Source: Eulemur rufifrons (lineage: Eukaryota > Chordata > Mammalia > Primates > Lemuridae). Taken from it: a stretch of 64,000 bases of DNA. The stretch covers positions 1,916,501 through 1,980,500 of the forward strand of contig NC_091002.1 of the NCBI RefSeq assembly GCF_041146395.1, in the 5' to 3' direction. Both the position numbers and the translations under genes were made by a program. The notes below the pieces were generated by a model that worked only from the letters and a program-made list of their open reading frames with translations, was not told where the DNA came from and ran no database searches. Below are positions 31,230 through 41,099 of the stretch, one piece after another (the first letter of the stretch is position 1; each line of letters starts with the position of its first letter).

Positions 31230-31560
31230 TTTCTCTTCTGTCGTCTTCAACCAGTTGGCTTTTGTCCTAATGGTTGTTGCTTTATGGTCATGAATGGCTG
31301 CTACAGCTCCAGGCATCACAACCTTCAGAGGCAGGAAGAAGGAAGGAAGGAGGGGTGGAGCATTTCCTGCAGCACCTTCTCCTTATACCCACAAAGGAAA
31401 AAGGCACCCACAGGCAGATGTCTCAGAAGACTTCTCCTTCAGCCTTGCTGGTTAGATTGGCCACACGCTCAACCCGGCTGCAGGAGAGGCTGGAGAACAG
31501 GCATCCCGCGAAGGCTGGTGGAAGGGCCACAGCTGGCCCAGGTCATCGTGGCTGTCCCAC
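31230..31560. mobile_element. Ancient interspersed repeat, subfamily not recalled
   Basis: GTTGGCTTTTGTCCTAATGG, TTGCTTTATGGTCATGAATGGCTGCTACAGCTCCAGGCATCAC, then GGCAGGAAGAAGGAAGGAAGG, matches wording I associate with a common LTR-like or medium-reiterated mammalian repeat. Edges are uncertain and no target duplication was found. Confidence 0.45.
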
Positions 31561-32187
31561 AGGGACGGGCTCACTGCTGCTCTGAACAAAACCAGGGTTC
31601 GGATGGTGAGGGGAAGGGAAAGGGCCTGTGCCCACCAACGCGCCTGGCAGAAGCCCAGACAGAGCTGGAAGAGTCTGGCCACACCCCTGATAAGCGAAGA
31701 GACCAAAGCCAGTGTGACTCCCCAAGGACAGGCACTGGACGTTATCTACCTTTGTGCTGGTTTTTTGAGGCAATGTCAGAGGGCAGGGTTTCTGGAAGGC
31801 GCCATACACGAGCGAGTGCTAGTTTTCCCTGGTGCGCTGACACGGCCTTCTGCACCCACGCGACGAGAGAGAGCACCTCGTTCAGTTGCTTTTGGCTCTT
31901 CGGATCACGTCTCGGGGAAACGGTCAGTAAGTGCAGTGAGCAATACTTGATCATGTCCCGGATTCACAAAGGAAAAAAGCTCCAAAGGACATTATTGGGT
32001 TAATTGCAGGGCGGGGGGCGGGGAATTCGAACGCGGATTAAGAATTAGATAATAGAATTGAATCAATGTTAAATTTCCTGCGTGCGATGATCATTATTGC
32101 AGTTATGTGAGAGAATTCCTTGTTCTAGAAGGTGCGCGCTGAAATATTTAGGAGATAAGTGTGATGATGCTTGCAAATGGTTCACAC

Positions 32188-32205
32188 AAAATATATATAT
32201 ATGCG

Positions 32206-32237
<32 letters not shown>

Positions 32238-32243
32238 TACACA
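32188..32243. repeat. (TA)n(CA)n microsatellite
   Basis: AAATATATATATATGCG is followed by about 16 CA units, broken by GCACACGTACACA. It grew from the AT/AC-rich part of the L1 3' UTR and ends exactly where the Tigger begins. Confidence 0.92.
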
Positions 32244-32917
32244 CAGGAGTCCCCTCTTACTGCAAAGCTTCGCTTCTGTGGTTTTGGTTAGCCTCAGTCA
32301 ACAGTGGTCCAAAACCGTTAAGTGGAAAATTCCAGAAATAGACAATTTATAAGTTTTAAATTTCAAGATGCTCTAAGTATCGTGATGAAATCTTGCACTG
32401 CCCCACACCGTCCTGCCTGGGACGTGAACCATCTCCTTGTCCAGCAGACCCGCAGCGTGGACGCTGCCCACGGTGTGTCACCGCCACGGTCGGCTCCCGG
32501 CATCCAGCCGTGGACTTTGTCGTGGCTCAATATCCAGATGATCCTCCTGGCGGATCTTCAGAAGGTCGATAGCCTGGTGCGACGTCACAATGCCTGTCAT
32601 TCACCTTGCTTCGTCTCCTCGCGTGGGCAGTGTCATCTCACATCGTCACAAGGAGGGTGGGTACCATACAAGAAGGTATTTTGAGAGAGCACATTCACTA
32701 ACTTCTATGACGGTGAATTGTTATCATTGTTCTATTATTATTAATTATTGTAGTTAACCTCTTGTGTGCCTACTTTATAAACTAAACTGTATCCTAGGTA
32801 TGCGTATGTAGGGAAAAACATATTAAATAGTGTATGTAGGGCTCGGTACTACGTGAGGTTTCAGGCATCCACTGGGAGTCTTGGAACACATCCCCTGCAG
32901 GCAAGGAGGGCCCACTG
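32244..32917 (-). mobile_element. Tigger-type (TcMar) DNA transposon
   Basis: One end reads CAGGAGTCCCCTCTTACTGC with TTCGCTTCTGTGGTTTTGGTTA. The other, read in reverse, starts CAGTGGGCCCTCCTTGCCTG with GGTTTCAGGCATCCACTGGG on the + strand. Internal AACCTCTTGTGTGCCTACTTTATAAACTAAACTGTATCCTAGGTATG fits the Tigger group. It is about 674 bases with no transposase frame, so it is non-autonomous. CpGs are common (32450-32640). The TA target duplication is not preserved. Confidence 0.72.
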
Positions 32918-33164
32918 CGCAGTCTACACACATACATGGAAATACACGCACGCATGTGTGCACACAGACGCCGAGGGCGTGGGGTGACGGGGCAGGTACG
33001 AGGGAGAGAAAAGAGCAGATACAAATGCTGAGCCTGGTGCCTCTGGCCCCTGCGTGAAGGGCACACGGGCATTCACTGTGTTGTTCATGCGACTTTTCAG
33101 TGGGTTTGAACATTTTCAAAATAAAAAGTTGGAAAAATAATACGTTAAAATGTTTAAAAGAGAT

Positions 33165-33780
33165 GAAATTTCAAGAAAAATATCAAGGTAAACACAAAAT
33201 GTGTTCCCAGGTGTTAAACTGGGCCTGAGGCGGCCCCGGTGAGGTGTAGAGCACACGTTCCGGGCATTAGCCAGCCCAGGCACCCGTCCCTCCTTGTCAC
33301 CTGGGGAGGAGTGTGCTGAGAACCGTGTGAGTGACACGTGCAGAGTTCTCGGTGCCAGGCCGGCCAGGTTACGTCCCCATAAGTGTCCCTGGGCCTGGCA
33401 CACAGGAGGTTTGCAGAGAGCTGGAATTGGCTGCCAGGAGACCCAAACCTGGTGACTTCACCTGTCTGAGTCCCTCGGGAGGGGATATTTGGGGGCTGAA
33501 GGCACAAAAAGACCCCACGCCACCCCCACGACACACACACGACCTCCAGTTTATGAGGTATTATTTCCAGAGAGGGCCCCTCGATGCGCTGGCGAGTCAG
33601 GGCTGGGCGAGGCAGCCGCCCTCTGTGCACTGGGACGGGGCTAATTCCATTTTCCGGTCCCTGCGTCCGAGTCTGGGTGCCGCCTCCCCCGCAGTGTCCA
33701 GAGCCTGGCAGTGGGCAGCCTGGAGCTCCTGTCCCCGTCTTCAGACCGTCAGGGGCAGGCCTGCCCACCCCCTGCCGCAG
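33165..33780. other. Unique sequence, nothing recognised
   Basis: AT-rich to about 33210, then GC-rich. The frames of 157 and 184 codons (33214-33804) are opposite each other with no family match. Confidence 0.35.
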
Positions 33781-33784
33781 GGAG

Positions 33785-33990
33785 CCTGGGCCTCAGCGTG
33801 CTAATCCCATTACCAACAAATGAAGATGTAGTCACAGCCCTTTCAAAGGGCCCCCAAGGCTGATCCCTCTTTGGAAAGAGAAAAGAAAGTGCAATTGTCC
33901 GAGCCACTGACTTCTGAAGCTCCCGCTGGGACGAGGGGAGTTATTTGGGGCTGCCGGCTCTCAGCTGACACGGGCTGAAGTGGTCAGGGC
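33785..33990. promoter_or_regulatory. Candidate conserved non-coding element, weak
   Basis: CTAATCCCATTACCAACAAATG (about 33800), CCCTTTCAAAGGG (an inverted repeat at about 33838-33850) and CTCTTTGGAAAGAG (another inverted repeat) occur close together in repeat-free DNA. It may be regulatory, but the evidence is motif density only. Confidence 0.3.
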
Positions 33991-34250
33991 GGAGGCAGCC
34001 CGAGTGTGGGGGGACGCGTCAGGGCAGGTGGCGGTGGCGTGTGCAGGGCCGAGGCTCCCCCCTCGCACATGGCCTGCGCTGCCGCCTCGGCTGCTCTCCA
34101 GCACTCCGGGCACCTCCCGCCTGCACTCTGCACATGGGTGCCAAGGCCTCCTCGGATTCTGCTGTGAGCAGCTGTGCGTGGAGCTGAACTGTCACCGGCA
34201 GCACAGGCCTGGCTGTCCCGGACTGTGGGTGTTAGCAACGTGTCACCTTC
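33991..34250. other. GC-rich unique stretch
   Basis: No repeat or gene recognised. Confidence 0.3.
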
Positions 34251-34254
34251 ATAG

Positions 34255-34385
34255 CAGTAAACTTTCCTGACCGCTTGCTACATGTCAGGCACTTTGCTGA
34301 CGCCACTTCTACAGGTGAGGAAACTGAGGCACAGAAAGGTCAAGTGACTTGTTCAAGGTCGCAGAACTGGCAAGTAGTGACTGTA
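34255..34385 (-). repeat. MIR
   Basis: GACCGCTTGCTACATGTCAGGCACTTTGC, CTACAGGTGAGGAAACTGAGGCACAGAAAGGTCAAGTGACTTGTTCAAGGTCGCAGAACTGGCAAGTAGTG is a good antisense MIR with an internal deletion between 3' end and core. Confidence 0.8.
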
Positions 34386-35435
34386 CTGGCCAGCGAAGGC
34401 AGGAACAGAAAGCTGCCGTCTGCTTGGAGCTTGGAGTGGAAACTGGTTCTGTTGGACAGCGTTGGGCCGACAGCGAAGGATCGACCTAGTTTTGCACAGG
34501 GCAGGGTCGTCTTGCTCTCTGGTTGTGCCCTCCAGGCCAGCAGGGGCTCTGAAGTTCAAGGAGGACGGAGGCATGTAACCACAGCTTGGAGTAGGAGACG
34601 GCCGCTGGGACTGAACGTGTCCTCGGTGCCCCAGGCTGGGCTCCCTGCGCCCCTCACTGCCCCGCGGTAATCGCTCTGCCCGGGCGTGCGGAGCCCGTGC
34701 CAGGCGCCGTCCCGTGTGCATGACGCGTGGTAATCAGTGGCTGCCGGTGAACGCTCGACAGCCGGTTCCTGGGGGCAGAACCCCCGCTCTGTAGCATTTG
34801 CCAATTTCCATGGTGTAAATACTGTCACTTCTTGCCATGGCTGGTCTCAAGCAACCAGTGTGAGCTCACCGGCAGGGAGCTGGGAGGGACGTGCACAGCT
34901 GGCTCTCGGGAGCTGCTGCAGCACCGATGATTAATAACCCACAGCACCCTGAGGGGAGCGGGAGCCATTGCTATGCCAGCTGTGTAGGCAGGGAACTAGG
35001 CCACGGAGAGGTTAAGAGCTGTGCTTTCCAAGATCGCCTGCCAAATAAACCCGGACACGGGAATCCCTGTCGCCCGAGGCCAGGTGAAGACTGCGCTCCG
35101 AGCACGGGTGTGTGTTCTCACGCCTCTAGTCCTGGTTTTCTCAGGGCCACGCCCGCCCCAGCCAGACTGTGATCTCCTCCAGCGCAAGGAGCCTGGTGCC
35201 AAGCATGAGTGACCAGCAAATATTTGAAGAATTGAGTAGGACGCTTTGATTTAGTTGAACCAACTACCCTATCCACAGGGGACCAACAGAGCCTGCGACT
35301 GGAGCCCATGACTGTGGCTTTGGGGCATAACACCTTAAGTAGCACTTTGAGTGTCGATTCTGAGATTGTTGTCACGTCAGAACGTGGAGATGGAGAGTGC
35401 TGGCATTCCTGGGAGGAAGCGGGGTGCTGCGGGGT
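34386..35435. other. Unique sequence, no gene recognised
   Basis: GC-rich DNA with overlapping 90-131-codon frames on both strands and no recognisable domain. An antisense MIR scrap may lie at 34965-35025 (GGAACTAGGCCACGGAGAGGTTAAGAGC). Confidence 0.35.
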
Positions 35436-35439
35436 CACA

Positions 35440-35580
35440 CTTTGCATTTTCATGCACCTTTGTTTCCTTTCTTTTGTCCCCACCATCCAGAAAAGCATGA
35501 CCTGGCACCTTCTATGTGCTGGAGACTGGACAGGACCCAGGGCACCAAGAATGAGCCGACCGGAGATTTGTAGACCACTT
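35440..35580 (-). repeat. MIR fragment, weak
   Basis: CATGACCTGGCACCTTCTATGTGCTGGAGACTGGACAGGACC resembles the antisense 3' end. Confidence 0.4.
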
Positions 35581-35612
35581 TACCATTTTCAAGGATTTTT
35601 TCACTTGCACCA

Positions 35613-35986
35613 TGCTGTGGACTGAATGTGTGTGTCCCCTCCAGATATGCGTGTTGACACCCTAATCCCCAATGCGATGGCATTTGGAGGTAGGGCCAAG
35701 GGGAGGCAGTTAAGGTTAGATGAAGTCACGGATGTGGGGTCCCCATGATATATTTTGCCCTTATAGACACAGGAAGAGACACGAAAGCCCTCTCTCTGCG
35801 AGGTGAGGACGTAGCAAGAGGACAGCCTGCTCACTGCCAGGAAGAGGGCCCTCGTCAGACACCAAATTTGCCGGTTCCCTGATCTAGGACTTTGCAGCCT
35901 CCAGAATTATGGGAAATAAATGTTTGCTGTCTAAGCCGCCCAGTCTCTATGTTATTTTCTTATAGCAGCCTAGACAGACTAAGACA
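35613..35986 (+). mobile_element. MLT1-type MaLR solo LTR
   Basis: It starts TGCTGTGGACTGAATGTGTG, continues CCCTAATCCCCAATGCGATGGCATTTGGAGG, CCAGGAAGAGGGCCCTCGTCAGACACC, CCAGAATTATGGGAAATAAATG, GCCGCCCAGTCTCTATG, and ends CAGACTAAGACA. This is the complete order of an MLT1 LTR. The AATAAA at about 35920 is the LTR's own polyadenylation signal. Confidence 0.88.
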
Positions 35987-36094
35987 CATGATATCAGAGA
36001 TTCCTAAGCTAGCATTCTGCTGGGGGAAACCTGTGTGACGTCGGTGGTACATGAATGAACCTTTTAAAATGTTAATACTTTTGCATTTATTTTA

Positions 36095-36231
36095 TTTCTT
36101 TAACTTTTTTTCAGAGACAAGATCTCGCTCTATTGCCCAGGCTGGAGTGCAGTGGCCAGACCGTAGCTCATTACAACCTCGAACTCCTCCCAAAATGCTG
36201 GGATCACAGGTGTGAGCCACCATGCCCAGCT
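36095..36231 (-). mobile_element. Alu-derived SINE with internal deletion
   Basis: Read on the minus strand it starts GCTGGGCATGGTGGCTCACACC (left arm), breaks at TTTTGGGAGG and continues AGTTCGAGGTTG...CACTGCACTCCAGCCTGGGC (right arm), ending in an A-rich tail. The target duplication is ACTTTTGCATTTATTTTA at 36077-36094 and ACTTTCGCATTTATTTTA at 36232-36249 (17 of 18 match). About 125 bases remain. Either it was inserted from an already deleted source copy or it lost its middle later. Confidence 0.85.
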
Positions 36232-36319
36232 ACTTTCGCATTTATTTTAATACATGTTAGAAAAATATTTCTAGTGCATTAGGAAGAGGCTTCACTGCAA
36301 ACAATAAAACAATATTTAG

Positions 36320-36759
36320 AAAGCAAACCACAACAAAAACCAGTGGCTTCAGCACGAAAGAATTTTATTTCTCGTTTGATGCAAGTTGGGGCCTGGAGTG
36401 GCATGCCACAAGATCAAGACCCCATCTCCTTCTGCCTTGTTGCTCTGCTGTGCAGGGCTTCCATCCTGAAGGTCCCCTCATGCTCTAACCTGCCTGCTGC
36501 AGCTCCAGCCATTGTGCCCACATTCCAGACAGCAGGAAGGAGACCAGAAAAGGAGAAAGATACAGTCCTCTTTTTTAACTCACACTTACATGCCATTGGT
36601 CAGGACAAGTTATAAAGCCGCACTCAGTCTCAAGAGAAGCCAGGACAGGAAGTCTTTATTCCAGCCAGCCCCGTGGCCAGCAAAGAAATCGTGGGTTCTT
36701 CCATAGGGAAGAAGGGGAGAACGATTATGATCGTGGAAGAGATATTAGTCTTTGCCACA
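36320..36759 (-). mobile_element. LTR-like element (ERVL/MaLR style), subfamily not recalled
   Basis: CAGTGGCTTCAGCACGAAAGAATTTTATTTCTC, AAGATCAAGACCCCATCTCCTTCTGCCTTGTTGCTCTG, GCTGCAGCTCCAGCCATTGTGCCCACATTCCAGACAGCAGGAAGG, ATGCCATTGGTCAGGAC, GTCTTTGCCACA follow the complement of a common LTR consensus (TGTGGCAGAGAC...TTGTTTAAG). The 5-bp duplication was not resolved. Confidence 0.6.
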
Positions 36760-37570
36760 CACACCCAAACTGTGATTTCATTGACATTATTGCTTGGGGT
36801 AAGACTAAAGTGTTTAAAAGTTGAGGCCGTAGAAAGAGGAATTATTATGGAAATTAAGTCCAGGTGGCCTGTGGGCGTGGTAACAACCACTAAGCACCTA
36901 AGAAGCATACACTGCAGAGCCGCCTGCAGGGAGTCTGTGCCTCCAGATCCGAAGGTCGGTGCGGTTGGCATCTCTTCCTTCCTGGCTCAGAGAGGCTGAG
37001 CAGCATCCCCGCTGCCTCCAAGGCCGGGCTCGTGCTCTCACCACCTCCCAGGGTCGTGGCAGCCCCCGGCCGGGGGCTCCCCAAGTGGCGCCGCTTCTCT
37101 CCTGCCCACTCCCCACCGCGGAGCCTGCAAAGATGAAACTGCCTTTCCGGCCTTCCCGGGCTTGCGGTGACCCAGGGCCCAGTGAGGCCAATGTGATGTA
37201 AATGAAAGCATGAGCAAGGCAGGGAACTGCGCTGGTGTTTGGGACTATCACTGATACTGACCTGGGTCCCGTTGATTTCAGGGCCACAGGCTGCCCCAGC
37301 AGGCTGAGAAGACACTGATCCAGCAACTTTGACCTTGAATGGCAAAAAGAAAAAAAGTGCCAAGGGTGGTGCCCTGCACATAGTAAGTAAGCACTCAGTA
37401 AATATCTGCTCATGATCATAAGCATCCCGTATGAGTACATTCCATCTGTGTTCATTCTCTCACCAAGGGCATTTAACGCACGGAAAGACTTAGATTAGTG
37501 CTGTGCACGGAGCATGGAACGTGCTCCATGAATGTTAGCTGCTGTTATTATGATTATCATGGCATTGTTG
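36760..37570. other. Unique sequence, nothing recognised
   Basis: AT-rich at the start, GC-rich at 36960-37150. 37330-37420 (GTGCCCTGCACATAGTAAGTAAGCACTCAGTAAATATC) is a sense MIR/L2 3' end scrap. The mirrored frames of 163 and 185 codons at 36890-37455 have no family match. Confidence 0.4.
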
Positions 37571-37574
37571 GGAT

Positions 37575-37720
37575 TGTTATCATTCATTCATTCAACAAAC
37601 ATCTATCGTACCCGCATGTGTGCCAGCACTGCAGAATTGGCAGTAAGAGGCAGAGTCTCTGCCCTGCCAGAAACCCAGGCCCTAAATGATTCATCCTCAC
37701 TCCATGAGTGTGAGTCGTGA
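37575..37720 (-). repeat. L2 fragment
   Basis: TATCATTCATTCATTCAACAAACATCTATCGTACCCGCATGTGTGCCAGCAC is the antisense L2 3' end, followed by GCAGAGTCTCTGCCC. Confidence 0.7.
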
Positions 37721-38195
37721 TGTGTGCCAGGGGCCATGAAGGCATACAGCAGGCACAGAACTTAGCCTGAACTTCCCTGGGGAGCAGCTGTCATGAGCCG
37801 AGTCCTCAGGAACAAGCTAAGAGTGGGGAAGATCTCACAGGGCTCCAAATGCACATCCAGGGCCACTCAGCAAACCAGGCATGAAGGCCAAGGGCGCTTG
37901 TGCTGGCCACATTAACTGGCCCATGGGGCCTCAGCTCCCAGGCCCAGAGCTTGGGACAGAGCCAGGCAGGCTTGGAGTGGGCCAGGCGTTGGCAGATGCC
38001 TGTGTGCTGAAGGCCGGGTAGTATTGCCTGGCTGCCTCCCTGACCTCCCTGGGTCTCTCCTTTGTGTGACAGCGCTGTCCCCATGCTGAGCTCCTTGGGA
38101 TCCAGTTTCTGTGGACGCTGACTTGCAAAACCCAGTGCATTGTCCTGTAGCAGCAGGCTCTGGGGGGAGTTCAATGAAAATCGGGGCCTGCACGT
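37721..38195. other. Unique sequence, nothing recognised
   Basis: No repeat recognised. The 93-122-codon frames on the minus strand overlap each other and have no domain. Confidence 0.3.
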
Positions 38196-38214
38196 CTGTG
38201 TGTTCCAGCCTGAA

Positions 38215-38640
38215 AAGAATTATGCTGCATCAGTAGATGGCACCCATTATGTGCCAGCATCGACGTCTCTTAATTGACTCTGGCTTAATTAATGATTTGG
38301 AGAACATCCACGGCTAGCCTGAGGCTCCAAGGGAAGGGGCTGGGAATTGATTAATAACATAAAGGACTTTACGGAGACGATCCGTTCAACTGCTGCTGGA
38401 GCTGCCTTTGGCGTGTGACAGAATGGACTGGGATGGGAAAATATTTGATGAGAAAATCCCTCGTTTTGTATTGGTGCGACCTGCCTCTTTCCTGTTGCTC
38501 AAGTCAGAAGTTGCAGCTCGAGACAGGCCCGCTGCCTGCTCCGCCACCACATTCGGCAGACGCCTGTTGCAAGCATCCTTTGACAAAGTGACCACGAGGC
38601 CTGGACGGGTCTTATCCTTGATAGTTTAGAGACTCGTTAG
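38215..38640. promoter_or_regulatory. Candidate conserved non-coding element
   Basis: TTAATTGAC (about 38270), CTTAATTAATGATTT (38284-38298) and GGAATTGATTAATAACAT (about 38343) lie within 100 bases, followed by a repeat-free 300-base stretch. A possible MIR 3' scrap (CACCCATTATGTGCCAGCATC) starts the block. The homeodomain-word density suggests an enhancer; this is inference. Confidence 0.4.
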
Positions 38641-38649
38641 TTTTTGTCC

Positions 38650-39130
38650 CCTGGAAATTCTGCAAGATTTGTTGGAGTCTTTTCTGTGGTTTCCATGATA
38701 ATTTAATGCATGTTCTGTGAACACACCATTGGAATTTCATTAGCATGCCGTGAGTGTTAGTTAAGAATGCCATGACAGTTGAGGGACTGTTCCAATAAGA
38801 ATTGCACATCAGAATTCCATGCTATCTCTGTGATAGTTATTCGAGGATCACAAGGCAACCCTGAGAGGTTTTCATGAAAATTCATTGAGAATTCCACAGC
38901 TCTTCCATTAGACTTGCGAAAAAGTTCTATGAGAAAGAGGCACAGCTGACACGAAAATTCTGGAAGCAGCCCCAGGAAGTGCAGCAGGACTTCTGGGAGA
39001 GCTTATAAAATATTCCATGAGGATGCTCTGCAAAAATTCCATACACACTGTTCAGGAATTCCGTTGGAGTTCTTTGGGAGCACGTCAGAATTTTGAGCAT
39101 CCATGGCAGAATTTTCCGTAGGAATCACCA
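38650..39130. repeat. Degenerate TTCCATGA-like tandem array
   Basis: Nineteen TTC-initiated words of the type TTCCATGA, TTCTGTGA, TTCATTGA, TTCTATGA or TTCCGTTG occur, all on the + strand, in 480 bases, spaced at roughly 20-30 bases or multiples. GAATTCC or AAATTCC commonly embeds them. This looks like an ancient, strongly diverged minisatellite or an unlisted interspersed repeat built from such units. I do not recognise the family. Confidence 0.5.
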
Positions 39131-39464
39131 CTGCTTTAGCTCTGTGTCCGTGTGTTAGAACTCCAGCTTCTGAATCCCTGCTTGGGGAGGTTTCCTTGAA
39201 AAATGGCTCCACCTCTGTCTTTTTCTTAGTTTCATTAAAAAAATTTTTTTTCTACTAAAAAAAATCAGTTTTTTAGAAACACACTCACTCTGGATACCAG
39301 CTGAAGGTCTGAAAACAGTGCATGACTGACGATGGGAACATGCAACAAGGAAGTGAAAGAGATGGGATCACTTGGAAGAATTGTCCAATCTCTTTCCATT
39401 CCCTGAGTCTTGTGATGAATGTATGTTGCTATAAGTATATTTCTCTTATGATCTGGTGTCAGGG

Positions 39465-39645
39465 GCAAGAACACTGGAGCAGGGGCTAGGAGTCCCTGGT
39501 TCTAGTTCCAACTCTGGCATTAACTCACTGTATAAGTTTGGGCAAGTCTCTGGGTCTCAGTTTCTCCTTTTGTAAAATGAGAATTTTTTTGACTAGGAAA
39601 CCTCCATCGGCTCTTCCAACCCTGACAGTCTGGGATTCTGCAATG
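39465..39645 (+). repeat. MIR
   Basis: GGGGCTAGGAGTCCCTGGTTCTAGTTCCAACTCTGGCATTAACTCACTGTATAAGTTTGGGCAAGTCTCTGGGTCTCAGTTTCTCC, then TGTAAAATGAGAA, is a sense MIR. It runs directly into the GGT/GAT array. Confidence 0.8.
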
Positions 39646-40825
39646 TGATAGTGGTGATAGTGGTAATGATGATGGTGGTGATGATGATGGTGATAGCAAT
39701 GGTGGTGGTGATGGTGATGACGGTGGCAGCAGTGATGATGATGGTGGTGGTTGTGGTGGTGGTGATGGTGGCTGTGATGACGGCAATGATGATGATGGTG
39801 ATGGTGATGATGATGGTGATGGTGCTGACAGTGATGGTGATGATGGTGGTGATGGTAGTGGTGGCGGTGGTTGTGATGGTGGTGGTGGTGGTGGTGATGG
39901 GGATGTTGGTGATTGTGGTGGTGGTGATGGTGGGATGGTGGTGACAGTGATGGTGATGATGTTGGTGATGGTGCTGATGGTGATGGTGATGGTGATGGTG
40001 ATGGTAGTGGTGGTGATGGTGGTGATGATGGTGGCAATGGTGGTGATGATGGTGATGGTGGTGGTGGTGTTGGTGATGGTGGTGACAGTGATGGTGACGG
40101 TGGTGGTGATGGTGGTGGTGATGGTGGTGATGGTGGTGGTGACAGTGATGGTGATGGTGGTGGTGATGGTGGTGACAGTGATGGTGACGGTGGTGGTGAT
40201 GGTGGTGACAGTGATGGTGACGGTGGTGGTGATGGTGGTGGTGATGGTGGTGATGGTGGTGGTGGTGGTGATGGTGCTGGTGATGGTGGTGGTGATGGTG
40301 GTGACAGTGATGGTGATGACGGTGGTGGTGATGGTGGTGATGGTGATGGTGGTGACAGTGATGGTGATGACGGTGATGGTGATGACGGTGGTGGTGATTG
40401 TGGTGGTGGTGATGGTGGTGGTGGTGATGGTGGGATGGTGGTGACAGTGATGGTGATGATGTTGGTGATGGTGCTGATGGTGATGGTGATGGTGATGATG
40501 GTGGCAATGGTGGTGATGATGGTGATGGTGGTGGTGGTGTTGGTGATGGTGGTGACAGTGATGGTGACGGTGGTGGTGATGGTGATGGTGGTGGTGGTGT
40601 TGGTGATGGTGGTGATGATGGTGACGGTGGTGGTGATGGTGGTGGTGATGGTGGTGATGGTGGTGGTGACAGTGATGGTGACGGTGGTGGTGATGGTGGT
40701 GACAGTGATGGTGACGGTGGTGGTGATGGTGGTGGTGATGGTGGTGATGGTGGTGATGGTGATGATGGTGGTGGCGATAATGATGGTAATGATGGTGGAG
40801 GTGGTGGTGGTGGTAACAGTGACTA
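39646..40825. repeat. (GGT/GAT)n trinucleotide array with 500-bp higher-order repeat
   Basis: About 1.18 kb of GGT, GAT, GTG and TGA units, nearly free of C on the + strand. TGGGATGGTG occurs at 39931 and again at 40431, exactly 500 bp apart. The sequence after it (GTGACAGTGATGG..., GATGTTGGTGATGG, GTGCTGATGG) is the same in both copies for about 65 bases, then similar with indels. It yields accidental frames: a 494-codon minus-strand frame of Thr/Ile, Pro/Ser and His runs, and plus-strand Met/Val frames. Confidence 0.96.
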
Positions 40826-40829
40826 TCAT

Positions 40830-41040
40830 CACTGAGTGCTTACACTGTGTGTTCTGGTGCAGTGTTAGCTTCATACTCTTTTTGAATTCCCTCATTCCCT
40901 TTGAGATAAGAACTATAACTATCTCTTCTAATTTATAGATGGGGAAATTAAAGCCCCCAGAGATTTGATCAAGTTCACATGGCTGGTAACAAGGAGACTC
41001 AGCATCCACTCCATGACTGTCCCACTTCCCAGCCTTCTCT
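40830..41040 (-). repeat. MIR, near full length
   Basis: ATCACTGAGTGCTTACACTGTGTG, TCTTCTAATTTATAGATGGGGAAATTAAAGCCCCCAGAGATTTGATCAAGTTCACATGGCTGG run in antisense order through 3' end and core. Confidence 0.7.
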
Positions 41041-41099
41041 TAGGCACCACACCACACTGTTCCTTCTAAGATTGCTGCCCTAATCTTTAGGCTTCAAGG

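Larger units (their letters stand above)
31930..33160 (+). mobile_element. L1 3' terminus, split by microsatellite and Tigger
   Basis: CCAAAGGACATTATTGGGTTAATTGC, GAATTAGATAATAGAATTGAATCAATGTTAAATTTCCTG, GAAATATTTAGGAGATAAGTGTGATGATGCTTGC is the same L1 3' UTR wording as at 17.5 kb. It resumes at about 32940 and ends GTGGGTTTGAACATTTTCAAAATAAAAAGTTGG. The gap holds the CA repeat and the Tigger element. Confidence 0.8.

Noticed and set aside
39525..41009. 494-codon minus-strand frame with Thr/Ile, Pro/Ser and His runs
   Set aside because: It is the translation of the GGT/GAT triplet array. Triplet repeats without stop words stay open in several frames, and the frame runs on into MIRs on both sides.
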